From NCBI RefSeq assembly GCF_003610995.1, contig NZ_CP032543.1:6572001-6636000 (forward strand): DNA of 64,000 bases. The letters run 5' to 3'. A program made the position numbers and the translations under genes. Positions 1 to 8,529 of the stretch are shown one piece after another. The DNA comes from Streptomyces griseus subsp. griseus. Lineage in GTDB: Bacteria > Actinomycetota > Actinomycetes > Streptomycetales > Streptomycetaceae. The notes below the pieces were generated by a model. That model ran no database searches. It worked only from the letters and a program-made list of their open reading frames with translations, and was not told the DNA's origin. The stretch's first letter is position 1, and the number at the start of each line of letters is the position of its first letter.

Positions 1-474
1 CAGTGGCAGACCGTCAACCCTGATCTCGACACCGGACCGATGGAGATCATCGGCCGGATCAACCGCTGCGCCGCCCTGCTCCAGCAGGCGGAGGACGCCC
101 CGCTGCGCTCAGCCGGACTGACCCGCGCCGAGTTCGACCTCCTCGGCGCCGTACGCCGTACCGACCGGGAACTCACCCCGGGCGAGCTCGCCCGGGAGAC
201 CTTCTCCTCCGGCGCCGCCGTCACCAAGCGGCTGCGGGCCCTCCAGGAACGCGGCCTGGTGGACCGGCGCGGCGACGAACGCGACCGCCGGGTGGCCCAC
301 GTCCGCCTCACCGGCGAGGGCCGTACGCTGGTGGACCGGCTGCTCCCCGAGCAACTCGCTTACGAGCGCGTGGTGCTCTCGGGTCTCGACGAGCGGAGCC
401 GGGATGAACTGGGCTCCCGGCTCAGCGAGTTGCTGGTGCAGCTGGAGGGGCGGATCGGCGGAGCGCGCCGCTGA
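1..474 (+). CDS. MarR-family transcriptional regulator (5' end missing)
   Basis: A winged-helix MarR repressor of the type that usually senses small phenolic or antibiotic-like ligands. The reading frame is open to the first base of the window (Gln-Trp-Gln-Thr... then PDLDTGPMEIIGRINR), so the true start lies upstream; the Met at 40 is internal, because the LDTGPMEIIGRI segment is the conserved first helix of the family. Recognition-helix region is around SSGAAVTKRLRALQERGLV, followed by the wing RRGDERDRRVAHVRLTGEG. The last helix (ELLVQLEG) is the dimerisation helix. It converges on the IclR gene with 56 bases between the two stops. No target can be named. Only the N-terminal 20 or so residues appear to be missing. 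Confidence 0.9.
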   Translation, partial: QWQTVNPDLDTGPMEIIGRINRCAALLQQAEDAPLRSAGLTRAEFDLLGAVRRTDRELTPGELARETFSSGAAVTKRLRALQERGLVDRRGDERDRRVAHVRLTGEGRTLVDRLLPEQLAYERVVLSGLDERSRDELGSRLSELLVQLEGRIGGARR

Positions 475-530
475 GCAAGCTGCACGGACACGCCCAGCCG
501 CACGGCGCTGAGCGACCCGCTCGTACGGGG

Positions 531-1295
531 TCAGTCCGGAGGCGCCGGTGCCAGCAGCGCCGCCGACTCCCTTAGACGCTCCGCCCGTTCGGCCAGCGTC
601 ACATCGTCCGAACGGTCCGCCGGGGCCGCGGCCACCAGGGCGAGCCGGTCCCGCCAGCTGGACCCGGCCAGGGAGACGGCGACCGTGGTCATGCCCGGGA
701 CGGACGCGCCCCGGCTGACCGCGTGGCCGGCCTCACGGACCAGCACCAGCTCGTGCAGCAGAGCCGTCCGCGAGGTGAGCGTCGCCGAAGTGACCGGCTC
801 CAGCTCCTCGCACGGGTACAGCGCGCACACCTGATCCGCCGTCATCCGGGAGAGCAGCAGCAGCCCGCCCGACCCCGCGTGGGCCGGACCGGTGCGCCCC
901 AACTCCAGTGCCACGCGCACCGGATGGGGCGACTCACGGCCGTCGGTGACGATGACCTGGTCCCCGATGAGCGCCGCACTCCACACCGTCTCACCGGTCC
1001 GCCGGGCCGCGTCCGCCAGCACCGGCCCCAGCCGGTCGCGGGCCGCGCGGCCGAAACCGGCCGGCCGGCCGAGCCGCACCAGCTCCGGGCCCGCCGCGTA
1101 GCCGCGCCCCGAGGTGTCCCGGATCGCGAACCCCCGGCTCTCCAGGGTGGTCAGCACCCGGTGTGCGGTGGACCGTCCGACACCGAGGCGCTCGGCGGCC
1201 TCGGTGACGGTGAGGGTGTCATGGGTGAGGAAGAGCCGCATGGCGCGGAGCCCCGTATCCAGCGAAGCGATCGTGTAGTCACCTGTCGCCGTCAT
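531..1295 (-). CDS. IclR-family transcriptional regulator
   Basis: 254-aa regulator of normal IclR length. N-terminal winged helix (about residues 5-65: IASLDTGLRAMRLF, LTVTEAAERLGVGRSTAHRVLTTLESRGF) is followed by the IclR effector-binding GAF-like domain (about 75-245, including LGPVLADAARRTGETVW and GSGGLLLLSRM). The ATG at 1295 has a purine-rich upstream stretch and starts at the expected distance before the HTH. It has no co-directional partner: a convergent MarR gene lies downstream and a long non-coding stretch upstream, so its regulon cannot be read from context. The effector domain carries no residues that reveal the ligand. Confidence 0.88.
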   Translation of the reverse strand: MTATGDYTIASLDTGLRAMRLFLTHDTLTVTEAAERLGVGRSTAHRVLTTLESRGFAIRDTSGRGYAAGPELVRLGRPAGFGRAARDRLGPVLADAARRTGETVWSAALIGDQVIVTDGRESPHPVRVALELGRTGPAHAGSGGLLLLSRMTADQVCALYPCEELEPVTSATLTSRTALLHELVLVREAGHAVSRGASVPGMTTVAVSLAGSSWRDRLALVAAAPADRSDDVTLAERAERLRESAALLAPAPPD

Positions 1296-1861
1296 GGTTC
1301 CGCCCGCTCCCTCTCGTCACTCCGGGTGCCCGCCGACGCCGTCGCGCGGCGGTGTCGACCGCCATGATCCCCGCTGCGGCACCGTACGCGCGGAGTGCTC
1401 GGCGGGTGCGGGAGGACCGTGGCTGTATACGCGTCAGCGCGGCGATTTTCCGGTTCACCCTCCGCGTGTTCAGGAATCTGCTCCTTTCGATCCGGTTCGA
1501 TCGCCTGTGCCTCTGTCCTGTTATGCGGTACGAAGTCGGTTCCGGGGAGGATGTATTGACCGGTTATCACCTCGTACGGGCTCCCCGTTGTCCCGCTGGT
1601 CGGTACGGGGGAGTGGGTACGTGGTCGATTTTCGGCCTCCGTCACTCCATGCACACGCTCCACAGCGGTGCGTGCGAAAACTGGCGAGTGTATTCCTCTT
1701 CACGGGCTCCCGCAGGGGGTTGGGTGAATATGCCGATCCCCTGTTCTGATCTGGCTAAGCTCACGCGCAGTGAAGTCGAGTTGATGCGAATTCGAGCACT
1801 TGTTCATGAGTCTCCGCTCACGTGCGTATACATCCCGGAATCAACCGCCAGAGGGTTTTAG
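1296..1861. other. 566-bp intergenic region upstream of the conservon
   Basis: No gene is supported. The stretch is less GC-rich than its surroundings. Open frames cross it on both strands, but their codon use lacks the G/C third-position bias of the real genes, and none has a convincing ribosome site or domain. It must hold the promoters for the leftward IclR gene and the rightward cvnA gene. A TTGACC-like hexamer at about 1556-1561 is a weak -35 candidate. No clear inverted repeat was found. Confidence 0.6.
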
Positions 1862-3517
1862 ATGGTCCGTGTTGAATCACCGCCGACCGACAGAGAAGTC
1901 CCCGTCGTCCGCGTAGTCCTGCCGCCCGTGGTCCTGCTGGCCGGCGCCACCGCCGCCGGGGCGGCCCTGGTGGTCCCGGCCGCGCGGATACCAGTCGCCG
2001 TGTGCGGCGCGATCACCACGCTCGTGGTCGCCGTGCTCACCGTGGCGCTGCACCGCCGCAGCCACGCCATGGCCGCCCAGCGCGCGGAGTACGAACAGCG
2101 CGTCGCCTACCTGGAACACCGCATCCTCAGCCATGACTCCGAGACCGTGCGGCTGACCAAGGAGGTCATGCCCGCCGCCATCCGGCGGCTGCGGGTGGGC
2201 AATTCGCCCGAGGAGGTCATGCGCGACATCGTCGACGCGGACGTGGCCAACCGGCATCTGCCCAAGGCGCTGCGCGAGCAGATCTACCAGGTCCTCGAAG
2301 TCATCGACAACGAGGAGGCCCGGCGTGACTCCGCCCAGCGCGCCTTCGTCAGCGTCGCCCGCCGCGTCCAGGCGATCGTGCACCGACAGGCCAGTGAGCT
2401 GCGGGAGATGGAGGACCACTACGGGCGTAACCCCGAGGTCTTCGACGACCTGCTGCGCATCGACCACGGCACCGCGCTGATCGGCCGGCTCGCCGACTCC
2501 ATCGCCGTTCTCGGCGGGGCCAGGCCCAGCCGCCAGTGGCCCAAACCCGTACCGCTGTTCAGCGTGTTGCGCGGTGCGATGTCCCGCATCCTGGAGTACC
2601 AGCGCGTCGATCTGCACTCGATCGCCAAGGTCGCCATCGTCGGCACCTCGGTGGAGCCGCTCATCCACGCCTGCGCCGAACTCCTCGACAACGCGACCCG
2701 CTACTCACCTCCGCAGACCCGGGTGCACGTCACCGCGGTCGAGGTGCAGACCGGTATCGCCATCGAGATCGAGGACGGCGGCGTCAGCCTCAGCGAGGAG
2801 GCCCGCGCCCGGGCCGAGAACATGCTCGCCCAGGCCCAGGCCGGCATCAACATGAACGACCTCGGGGAGTCCCCGCGGCTCGGCATGGCCGTCGTCGGAC
2901 GCCTCTCCCGGATGTACCAGCTCCAGGTGTCGCTGCGCCAGTCGGCGTACGGCGGCGTCCGCGCGGTCCTCATCGTGCCGCGCGACATGATCACCACCGG
3001 ACCCGCCCCGGGCATCGCCCACGGCATCGGCGCCACCTCGCGGCCCACCAGCTCGCTGGACATGTCGCAGCTCCAGCACGTGGTGCCGCCGCCCGGAAAG
3101 CGCAAGCCCAAGCCCGCCGCCACCGGCCCGGTGCCCTCCGCGGTCGCACCGGCTCCCGCCGGCGCCCCGGCAGCCGCCCGACCGGTCGCGCCCGCACCGG
3201 CCGTGGAGGACGACGTCCCGGTGGTCACCGAGTGGACCGAGAACGGACTGCCGCAGCGCCGCAGCCGGGGCCGCGCCCCGCTCGGCTCGCACAACCTGCC
3301 GCAGCAGCCCCCGCCCGCACCCGCCCCCGTCAACGGGGGGCTGCCCAGCCGGGGCGGGCACCCGGACGGCGGATCCGGCGGACCCGGTGGTTCCGGTGGC
3401 GAGAAGCCGCCCGGCCTCTGGCTGGAGGCATTCACCAAGGCCGTCAACGGCGTACCGCAGGAACCGAAGCACGGCGAAGACTCCGATGACGCGTGGGACA
3501 AGGGAGACCTGAAGTGA
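1862..3517 (+). CDS. cvnA: Conservon protein CvnA, sensor-kinase-like membrane ATPase
   Basis: 551-aa sensor-kinase-like protein that heads a conservon. Two N-terminal hydrophobic segments (about residues 15-35 and 40-60) anchor it in the membrane. A coiled region and a degenerate dimerisation/phosphoacceptor segment follow (IDHGTALIGRLADSIAVLGG, one His present), then a GHKL ATPase domain with N-box ELLDNATRYSPP and G-boxes EIEDGGVSL and LGMAVVGRLS. The last 150 residues are Pro/Ala/Gly-rich and probably disordered. ATG at 1862 is preceded by AGAGGG. It overlaps cvnB by four bases (GTGA). Conservon CvnA proteins are thought to form a membrane complex with CvnB-D resembling a receptor/G-protein assembly; whether they phosphorylate anything is unresolved. 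Confidence 0.93.
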   Translation: MVRVESPPTDREVPVVRVVLPPVVLLAGATAAGAALVVPAARIPVAVCGAITTLVVAVLTVALHRRSHAMAAQRAEYEQRVAYLEHRILSHDSETVRLTKEVMPAAIRRLRVGNSPEEVMRDIVDADVANRHLPKALREQIYQVLEVIDNEEARRDSAQRAFVSVARRVQAIVHRQASELREMEDHYGRNPEVFDDLLRIDHGTALIGRLADSIAVLGGARPSRQWPKPVPLFSVLRGAMSRILEYQRVDLHSIAKVAIVGTSVEPLIHACAELLDNATRYSPPQTRVHVTAVEVQTGIAIEIEDGGVSLSEEARARAENMLAQAQAGINMNDLGESPRLGMAVVGRLSRMYQLQVSLRQSAYGGVRAVLIVPRDMITTGPAPGIAHGIGATSRPTSSLDMSQLQHVVPPPGKRKPKPAATGPVPSAVAPAPAGAPAAARPVAPAPAVEDDVPVVTEWTENGLPQRRSRGRAPLGSHNLPQQPPPAPAPVNGGLPSRGGHPDGGSGGPGGSGGEKPPGLWLEAFTKAVNGVPQEPKHGEDSDDAWDKGDLK

Positions 3518-3921
3518 TCCAGCAGCGGGGAAACATGGACTGGATGCTCAAGGAGCTGGCCGACGACGTGCCGAGCATCCACCAGATCGTGGTGCTCTCC
3601 TCGGACGGGCTGCGCATCGCCATGCACGGCGGCGACCCGGATGTCGCCGACCGGCTGGCGGCGGCCTGCGCCGGGCTGCAGAGCCTGGCCGCCGCCGTGG
3701 CCACCGAGATCCCGCACAGCGACGGTCTGATGAAGCTCGTCGTCATCGAGGTCACCGGCGGCTTCTTCTACCTGATGGCGGCCGGGACCGGCGCCTATCT
3801 GGCCGTGCTCGCGGGCGAGACCGTGGACGCCGGTCTGGTCGGCGCCAGGATGCGGGACATGGTCGTGCGGATCGGTGCCCACCTGACCAGCCCGCCCCGC
3901 CACGGCGGGCAGTCCGGATGA
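3514..3921 (+). CDS. cvnB: Conservon protein CvnB, roadblock/LC7 domain
   Basis: 135-aa roadblock/LC7 protein. In the family these are small-GTPase regulators (MglB-like). GTG at 3514 is chosen because it overlaps the cvnA stop as GTGA and has AGGGAG upstream. The core fold is visible: MDWMLKELADDVPSIHQIVV, LSSDGLRIAMHGG, and the strand LVVIEVTGGFFYLMAAGTGAYLAVL. CvnB is expected to interact with the GTPase CvnD and with CvnA. Overlap by ATGA with cvnC shows tight translational coupling. Soluble, with no membrane segment. Confidence 0.93.
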   Translation: MIQQRGNMDWMLKELADDVPSIHQIVVLSSDGLRIAMHGGDPDVADRLAAACAGLQSLAAAVATEIPHSDGLMKLVVIEVTGGFFYLMAAGTGAYLAVLAGETVDAGLVGARMRDMVVRIGAHLTSPPRHGGQSG

Positions 3922-4289
3922 GCGGACCCCGACGAGAACGCCGCACGACCGATCCGGCGCTCAGCGATCCGGAACGGCTGTACGTGATCACCGGTGATCT
4001 CGACGACAGTGAGCGGGCCGCACTCGACCTGGTCACGATGGTCGTCGCGCAGGCCGAGCCCTCGCCGACGTTCCAGCCGGAGCAGGCCGCGATCCTGCGG
4101 CTCTGTCAGGCGCCCTTATCGGTCGCCGAGATCTCCGCCTACCTCAGCCTGCCGTTCAGCGTGGTCACCTCGCTCCTGAGCGATCTCCTCGCGACCGAAC
4201 TCATCGAGTCGCGTGCGCCGGTCGTCCGCGCCACACTCCCCGACAGGTCCCTTCTCGAAGCGGTGATGCATGGACTTCAGAAGCTCTGA
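3918..4289 (+). CDS. cvnC: Conservon protein CvnC (DUF742), contains a TTA codon
   Basis: 123-aa DUF742 protein, a winged-helix-like fold found as the third gene of conservons. Recognisable segments are DPERLYVITGD and LCQAPLSVAEISAYLSLPFSVVTSLLSDL (HTH-like, about residues 62-92). It begins in an ATGA overlap with cvnB and overlaps cvnD by 20 bases. Codon 67 (bases 4116-4118) is TTA, the rare leucine codon read only by the bldA tRNA in Streptomyces. Because translation is coupled, the whole downstream half of the operon could depend on bldA. DNA binding is not demonstrated for this family. Confidence 0.92.
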   Translation: MSGPRRERRTTDPALSDPERLYVITGDLDDSERAALDLVTMVVAQAEPSPTFQPEQAAILRLCQAPLSVAEISAYLSLPFSVVTSLLSDLLATELIESRAPVVRATLPDRSLLEAVMHGLQKL

Positions 4290-4884
4290 CACGATCACCG
4301 GACCCCGCAGCGAGGACGTCCTCCCGACCACGGCCACCGCCGCGGTGAAGGTCGTGATCGTGGGCGGGTTCGGGGTCGGCAAGACGACCATGGTCGGCTC
4401 CGTCAGCGAGATCCGGCCTCTGACGACCGAAGAGACCATGACCCAGGCCGGCGTCGGCGTGGACGACAACGCCGGGGTGGAGACGAAGACCGCCACCACG
4501 GTCGCCATGGACTTCGGCCGGATCAGCCTCAGCGAGGAGCTGATCCTCTACCTGTTCGGCACCCCCGGCCAGGAACGCTTCTGGTTCCTGTGGAACGGCC
4601 TCTTCGAAGGGGCCCTCGGCGCCGTCGTCCTCATCGACACCCGGCGGCTGGAGGTCAGCTTCGACGTCATCGGCCGCCTGGAGGAGCGCGGCGTGCCGTT
4701 CGTGGTGGCCGTCAACACCTTCCCCGACGCACCGCACCACCCGGTCGAGGCCCTGCGCAGAGCCCTCGACCTGCCGGACGAGGTCCCGATGATCGACTGC
4801 GACGCCCGGCTGCGGGCCTCCAGCCGGGATGTGCTGATGACCCTTATGCGCTATCTGCACAGCCTGGCCGTCCCGCTCGCCTGA
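4270..4884 (+). CDS. cvnD: Conservon GTPase CvnD
   Basis: 204-aa small GTPase of the conservon/MglA-like class. G1 P-loop GGFGVGKTT (about residues 31-39), G3 GTPGQE (about 98-103), and a late VNTF motif taking the place of NKxD are visible; a CDAR segment probably forms G5. The GTPGQE glutamine suggests catalytic competence. No lipidation or membrane signal is seen. The start ATG lies inside cvnC, so translation is coupled. With CvnA-C it is expected to form a membrane-proximal switch; in Streptomyces coelicolor such operons affect aerial growth and antibiotic production. Confidence 0.93.
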   Translation: MDFRSSDTITGPRSEDVLPTTATAAVKVVIVGGFGVGKTTMVGSVSEIRPLTTEETMTQAGVGVDDNAGVETKTATTVAMDFGRISLSEELILYLFGTPGQERFWFLWNGLFEGALGAVVLIDTRRLEVSFDVIGRLEERGVPFVVAVNTFPDAPHHPVEALRRALDLPDEVPMIDCDARLRASSRDVLMTLMRYLHSLAVPLA

Positions 4885-4895
4885 CGGGCCGTGGG

Positions 4896-4949
4896 AGCGG
4901 TTCCGGCCGCTCGCCCCGCCCCGTCCCGTGGCAGCGGTTCCGGCCGCTC
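4896..4949. repeat. 17-bp exact direct repeat, each copy hairpin-forming
   Basis: The sequence AGCGGTTCCGGCCGCTC occurs at 4896-4912 and again at 4933-4949. Each copy is itself an inverted repeat (AGCGG...CCGCT, six-base loop). They lie in the 210-bp gap between cvnD and the P450 start. They may be operator sites or RNA hairpins controlling read-through into the P450. Confidence 0.6.
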
Positions 4950-5005
4950 CCGCAGCCCGACGTCCCGTCGGCCCCGGGACGGTTCCCGGCCGTCCCGGCG
5001 CCTGG

Positions 5006-5033
5006 GGCGCGCGCCGTTCCCCCGGCGCGCGCC
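5006..5033. terminator. Strong GC hairpin between cvnD and the P450 gene
   Basis: GGCGCGCGCC at 5006-5015 recurs at 5024-5033; the decamer is its own reverse complement, so the transcript folds into a 10-bp stem with an eight-base loop (GTTCCCCC). There is no T run. It may be an attenuator or partial terminator lowering P450 expression relative to cvnABCD. The position about 60 bases before the GTG also fits a translational control element. Confidence 0.5.
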
Positions 5034-5094
5034 ACCCTCGTACGCCCTGCCCACCTGCGCTCGCCCCTTGGCCGTCCTGATCCCTGGAGCCACA

Positions 5095-6654
5095 GTGACA
5101 ACCCCCTTCCACCACGAGCCCGGCGCCGCCCCGCCGCCCCAGTGCCCGGCCCACAACCTCGGCATCGGCCCCGGTGGCCTGCGCCGGTTCTACGGCCCCG
5201 AGGCGGAGAACGACCCCGCCGGCCTCTACGCCAAGCTCCGCGCCGAACACGGCACGGTCGCCCCGGTCCTGCTCCACGGCGACGTACCCGCCTGGCTGGT
5301 CCTCGGCCACAGCGAGAACCTCCACCTGACCCGGACCCCGTCGCAGTTCTCCCGGGACTCCCGGCGCTGGCGGGCCCTCCAGGACGGCAGCGTCGCCCCG
5401 GACCACCCGCTCGCCCCGATCTTCACCTGGCAGCCCGTCTGCGTCTTCGCCGACGGCGCCAAGCACGAGCGGCAGCGCGGCGCGGTCACCGACAGCATGG
5501 AGCGCATCGACACCCGGGGCGTGCGCCGCCACATCAACCGCTTCAGTAACCGCCTGGTCAACGAGTTCTCCGAGAAGGGCAGCGCCGACCTGGTCAGCCA
5601 GTTCGCGGACCATCTGCCGATGATGGTGATGTGCGCGATCTTCGGCATGCCCGAGGAGTACGACGAGCGGCTCGTCCAGGCGGCCCGCGACATGACCCGC
5701 GGCACCGAGACCGCCGTGGCCAGCAACGCCTACATCGTCGGGGTGCTGACCCGGCTGGTGGAGCGCCGCCGCGCCGAACCGGCCCCCGACTTCGCCTCCT
5801 GGCTCGTCGAACATCCCGCCACGATGACCGACATCGAGGTCGTGGAGCACCTGCGCCTCATCCTGATCGCGGCGTACGAGTCCACCGCCAACCTCATCGC
5901 CAACGTGCTGCGCATGGTCCTCACCGACCCGCGCTTCCGCGCCCGGCTCAGCGGCGGCCATATGACCGTGCCCGAGGCGGTGGAGCAGACCCTCTGGGAC
6001 GAGCCGCCCTTCACCGCCGTCTTCGGCCGGTGGGCGGTCGGCGACACCGAGCTGGGCGGCCAGCGGATCAAGGCGGGCGACGCCCTGCTCGTCGGCATCG
6101 CCCCGGCCAACACCGACCCCGCGGTCCGCCCCGACCTCACCGCCAACATGGAGGGCAACCGCGCCCACCTCGCGTTCAGCGGCGGCCCGCACGAGTGCCC
6201 CGGCCAGGACATCGGCCGAGCGATCGCGGACGTGGGCGTCGACGCGCTCCTGATGCGCCTGCCCGACCTGGAGCTGGGCGTCGAGGAGAGCGAGCTGCGC
6301 TGGGTGGGCAACATCATGTCCCGCCATCTGGTGGAGCTGCCGGTGAAGTTCGCGCCGAGCCCGCAGCAGAAGCTGGACTCCGACCCGCTCTCGGTGATGG
6401 CCCGCGCCGCCCGCCCGAGCGGCGACTGGGAGATCTCCTCACCGGCCCGCCCGGTCCCCGAGCCGGTGCACTCCCTCGCGGGGACGCAACCCGCCCACGC
6501 CCCGGGCGCGGCCCCGCAGCCCCGCCCGGCCCCTGCGGACGCGCCGGCGGCCGGTGAGCCGGCGCCCGGTGCGGCCGTGATCCCGGGCCGGCGCCGCCCG
6601 GCCGCGCCCGCCCGGCTCTGGCAGGCGGTCTCCCGCTGGTGGAGCGGCTACTGA
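5095..6654 (+). CDS. Conservon-associated cytochrome P450, CYP157-like, lacking ExxR
   Basis: 519-aa P450. GTG at 5095 is preferred over longer starts: GGAG sits five bases upstream, and the extra upstream codons only translate the GC-rich repeats. Heme-ligand motif FSGGPHECPG is present (Cys 368), as is the I-helix segment LIAAYESTANLIANVL. At the K helix, where almost all P450s have ExxR, the protein reads E297-Q-T-L-W301, so both the Glu and Arg of the motif are absent. This is the hallmark described for the CYP157 family found with Streptomyces conservons. A Pro/Ala-rich tail of about 90 residues after the P450 fold ends in an aromatic helix (RLWQAVSRWWSGY). Substrate unknown; it may be a sensor or partner of the Cvn complex rather than a classical monooxygenase. 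Confidence 0.9.
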   Translation: MTTPFHHEPGAAPPPQCPAHNLGIGPGGLRRFYGPEAENDPAGLYAKLRAEHGTVAPVLLHGDVPAWLVLGHSENLHLTRTPSQFSRDSRRWRALQDGSVAPDHPLAPIFTWQPVCVFADGAKHERQRGAVTDSMERIDTRGVRRHINRFSNRLVNEFSEKGSADLVSQFADHLPMMVMCAIFGMPEEYDERLVQAARDMTRGTETAVASNAYIVGVLTRLVERRRAEPAPDFASWLVEHPATMTDIEVVEHLRLILIAAYESTANLIANVLRMVLTDPRFRARLSGGHMTVPEAVEQTLWDEPPFTAVFGRWAVGDTELGGQRIKAGDALLVGIAPANTDPAVRPDLTANMEGNRAHLAFSGGPHECPGQDIGRAIADVGVDALLMRLPDLELGVEESELRWVGNIMSRHLVELPVKFAPSPQQKLDSDPLSVMARAARPSGDWEISSPARPVPEPVHSLAGTQPAHAPGAAPQPRPAPADAPAAGEPAPGAAVIPGRRRPAAPARLWQAVSRWWSGY

Positions 6655-6661
6655 CCCGCTC

Positions 6662-6706
6662 CGGCGGCGGCACCTGACCCGTACGCGGGGTCCGGTGCCG
6701 CCGCCG
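6662..6706. terminator. Perfect 13-bp inverted repeat after the P450 gene
   Basis: CGGCGGCGGCACC at 6662-6674 pairs perfectly with 6694-6706, and the 19-base loop contains a further GACCC/GGGTC pairing. It lies between the P450 stop (6654) and the GH4 start (6743). GC-rich hairpins without a U tract are common terminators in Streptomyces. Confidence 0.65.
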
Positions 6707-6742
6707 ACGTACGCGGGGCGCACCCCCGTACCATCGACCAGC

Positions 6743-8089
6743 GTGAAGCTGACAATTCTTGGCGGTGGCGGATTCCGGGTGCCTCTCGTGTACGGGGCCC
6801 TGCTCGGCGATCATGCCGAGGGCCGCGTCTCCCGGGTCACCCTGTACGACACCGACGCCCACCGGCTCACCGCCGTCGCCCGCGTCCTGGAGGAACAGGC
6901 CCGCGGCATCGCGGACGCGCCCGCCGTCGTCGCCACCACCGAGTTGGACGAGGCGCTGCGCGGTGCCGACTTCGTCTTCTCCGCGATCCGGGTCGGCGGA
7001 CTGGCCGGGCGGGCCGCCGACGAGCGGGTCGCCCTGGACCTGGGTGTGCTCGGCCAGGAGACGGTCGGTGCCGGAGGCATCGCGTACGGACTGCGCACCG
7101 TCCCCGTCGCCGTCGACCTGGCCCGGCGTATCGCCCGGCTCGCCCCCCAGGCCTGGACCATCAACTTCACCAACCCCGCCGGACTGGTCACCGAGGCGAT
7201 GTCCCGCCACCTCGGCGACCGGGTCATCGGCATCTGCGACTCACCGGTCGGGCTCGGCCGCCGCATCGCCCGGGTCCTGGGCGCCGACCCCGGCCGGGCC
7301 TGGATCGACTACGCCGGGCTCAACCACCTCGGCTGGGTGCGGGGCCTGTACGTCGACGGGCGGGACGAACTGCCCCGGCTGCTCGCGGATCCGGCGCTGC
7401 TGGACTCCTTCGAGGAGGGTCGGCTCTTCGGGGCGGAGCTGCTCCGGTCGCTGGGGGCGATCCCCAACGAGTATCTGCACTACTACTACTTCAACCGTGA
7501 GGCCGTCCGCTCCTACCAGGAGGCCGAGCAGACCCGGGGCGCCTTCCTCCGCGACCAGCAGGAGGGGTTCTACGCCCGGATGCGGGAGCCCGGCACCCCG
7601 GCCCTGGCCACCTGGGACCGCACCCGCGCCGAGCGCGAGGCCACGTACATGGCGGAGAACCGGGACGTCGCCGGGGCGGGGGAGCGCGAGGAGAGCGACC
7701 TGGAGTCCGGCGGCTACGAACAGGTCGCCCTCGCGCTGATGCGGGCCGTCGCCCGCAACGAACGCACCTCGCTGATCCTCAACGTCCGCAACGGCACGGC
7801 CCTTTCGGCGCTGGACGCGGACGCGGTGGTGGAGGTGCCGTGCCTGGTCGACGCCAACGGAGCGCACCCGGTGGCCGTTTCGCCGCTCCCGTACCACGCC
7901 GTCGGTCTCGTCACCGCGGTGAAGGCCGTGGAGCGCGCGGTGCTGGAGGCGGCGGGCAGCGGGTCGCGGGCGGCGGCCGTACGGGCGTTCGCGCTGCACC
8001 CGCTGGTCGACTCCGTCGCGGTGGCGCGGCAGTTGGTGGACGGATACGTCGAGGCCCACCCGCAACTCTCCTACCTCGACAAACCCTAG
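6743..8089 (+). CDS. GH4 family NAD-dependent glycosidase (6-phospho-beta-glucosidase-like)
   Basis: 448-aa member of glycoside hydrolase family 4, which cleaves glycosides by an NAD- and Mn-dependent oxidation/elimination mechanism. GTG at 6743 starts directly at the Rossmann strand VKLTILGGGGFRVPLVYGAL; a longer start would add residues translated from the terminator. Family motifs: NFTNPAG, GICDSP (metal-ligand Cys), GLNHLGW (metal-ligand His), and PNEYLHYYY. The GH4 family includes 6-phospho-alpha- and beta-glucosidases and galacturonidases; the exact sugar cannot be fixed here. No sugar transporter is adjacent, so it stands alone. The cytosolic location fits the NAD requirement. Confidence 0.9.
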   Translation: MKLTILGGGGFRVPLVYGALLGDHAEGRVSRVTLYDTDAHRLTAVARVLEEQARGIADAPAVVATTELDEALRGADFVFSAIRVGGLAGRAADERVALDLGVLGQETVGAGGIAYGLRTVPVAVDLARRIARLAPQAWTINFTNPAGLVTEAMSRHLGDRVIGICDSPVGLGRRIARVLGADPGRAWIDYAGLNHLGWVRGLYVDGRDELPRLLADPALLDSFEEGRLFGAELLRSLGAIPNEYLHYYYFNREAVRSYQEAEQTRGAFLRDQQEGFYARMREPGTPALATWDRTRAEREATYMAENRDVAGAGEREESDLESGGYEQVALALMRAVARNERTSLILNVRNGTALSALDADAVVEVPCLVDANGAHPVAVSPLPYHAVGLVTAVKAVERAVLEAAGSGSRAAAVRAFALHPLVDSVAVARQLVDGYVEAHPQLSYLDKP

Positions 8090-8104
8090 AGGCAGGGGCC
8101 CTGC

Positions 8105-8529
8105 TCAGGGGGCGGGGACGACGCTCCTGGCCCAGGTCGGCGCAACTCCCGCCACCTGGCAGACCATCAAGAAGAGCGGGATGGGCGGGGTGTACGGGGT
8201 GAGGCCGTCCGGCGAGTGGATCAGACGGGGGCGCACGGCGGGGACGTCGGCGCCCCTGGCGTACATCACCTGCTCGGGCCAGTCCAGATCCAGGTCGGAG
8301 CCGGCCGGCACGATCCACCACCAGCGGTCCGCGTCGGCGAACACACAGCCGGTGCGCGGGAGGTGGACATCAGCCGGAAGCCGTGCCGCGCGGGCACACC
8401 GACCGCGTCGCACCCCAGGCTGGCCGACATCGAGGGCGGCAGCGACAACTGCACCCGGACGCCCCGGGCCTCCTCGTCCGTCCTCGGGCGCGGCGCACCG
8501 CGCAGCCGGGACAGCGCGTTCCTCAGCAT
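8105..8529 (-). pseudogene. Conserved protein of the DUF397/HATPase cluster, frameshifted
   Basis: The gene starts at 8529, overlapping the stop of the upstream HATPase gene as ATGCTGA. The first frame encodes MLRNALSRLRGAPRPRTDEE... up to RHGFR. The protein then continues in another frame as ADVHLPRTGCVFADADRWWW through HSPDGLTPYTPPIPLFL to the stop at 8105. One base is missing near 8378 (CCGGCT where CCGGGCT would restore the frame). The repaired product is about 141 aa and resembles a small conserved Streptomyces family usually found beside these anti-sigma-like ATPases; function unknown. Either a recent pseudogene or a one-base sequencing deletion in a G run. Confidence 0.7.

Noticed and set aside
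1352..1861. Open frame of 169 codons ending directly before cvnA
   Set aside because: Its codon use lacks the third-position G/C bias, there is no ribosome site or domain, and it spans the presumed promoter region.
4891..5094. N-terminal extension of the P450 starting near 4891
   Set aside because: The extra residues translate repeats and hairpins (Pro/Arg/Ser-rich), and GTG 5095 has a proper GGAG.
4201..6327. Open frame of about 700 codons antisense to cvnD and the P450
   Set aside because: Typical antisense shadow in GC-rich DNA; composition is Gly/Ala/His/Asp-rich without domains, while the opposite strand holds well-conserved genes.
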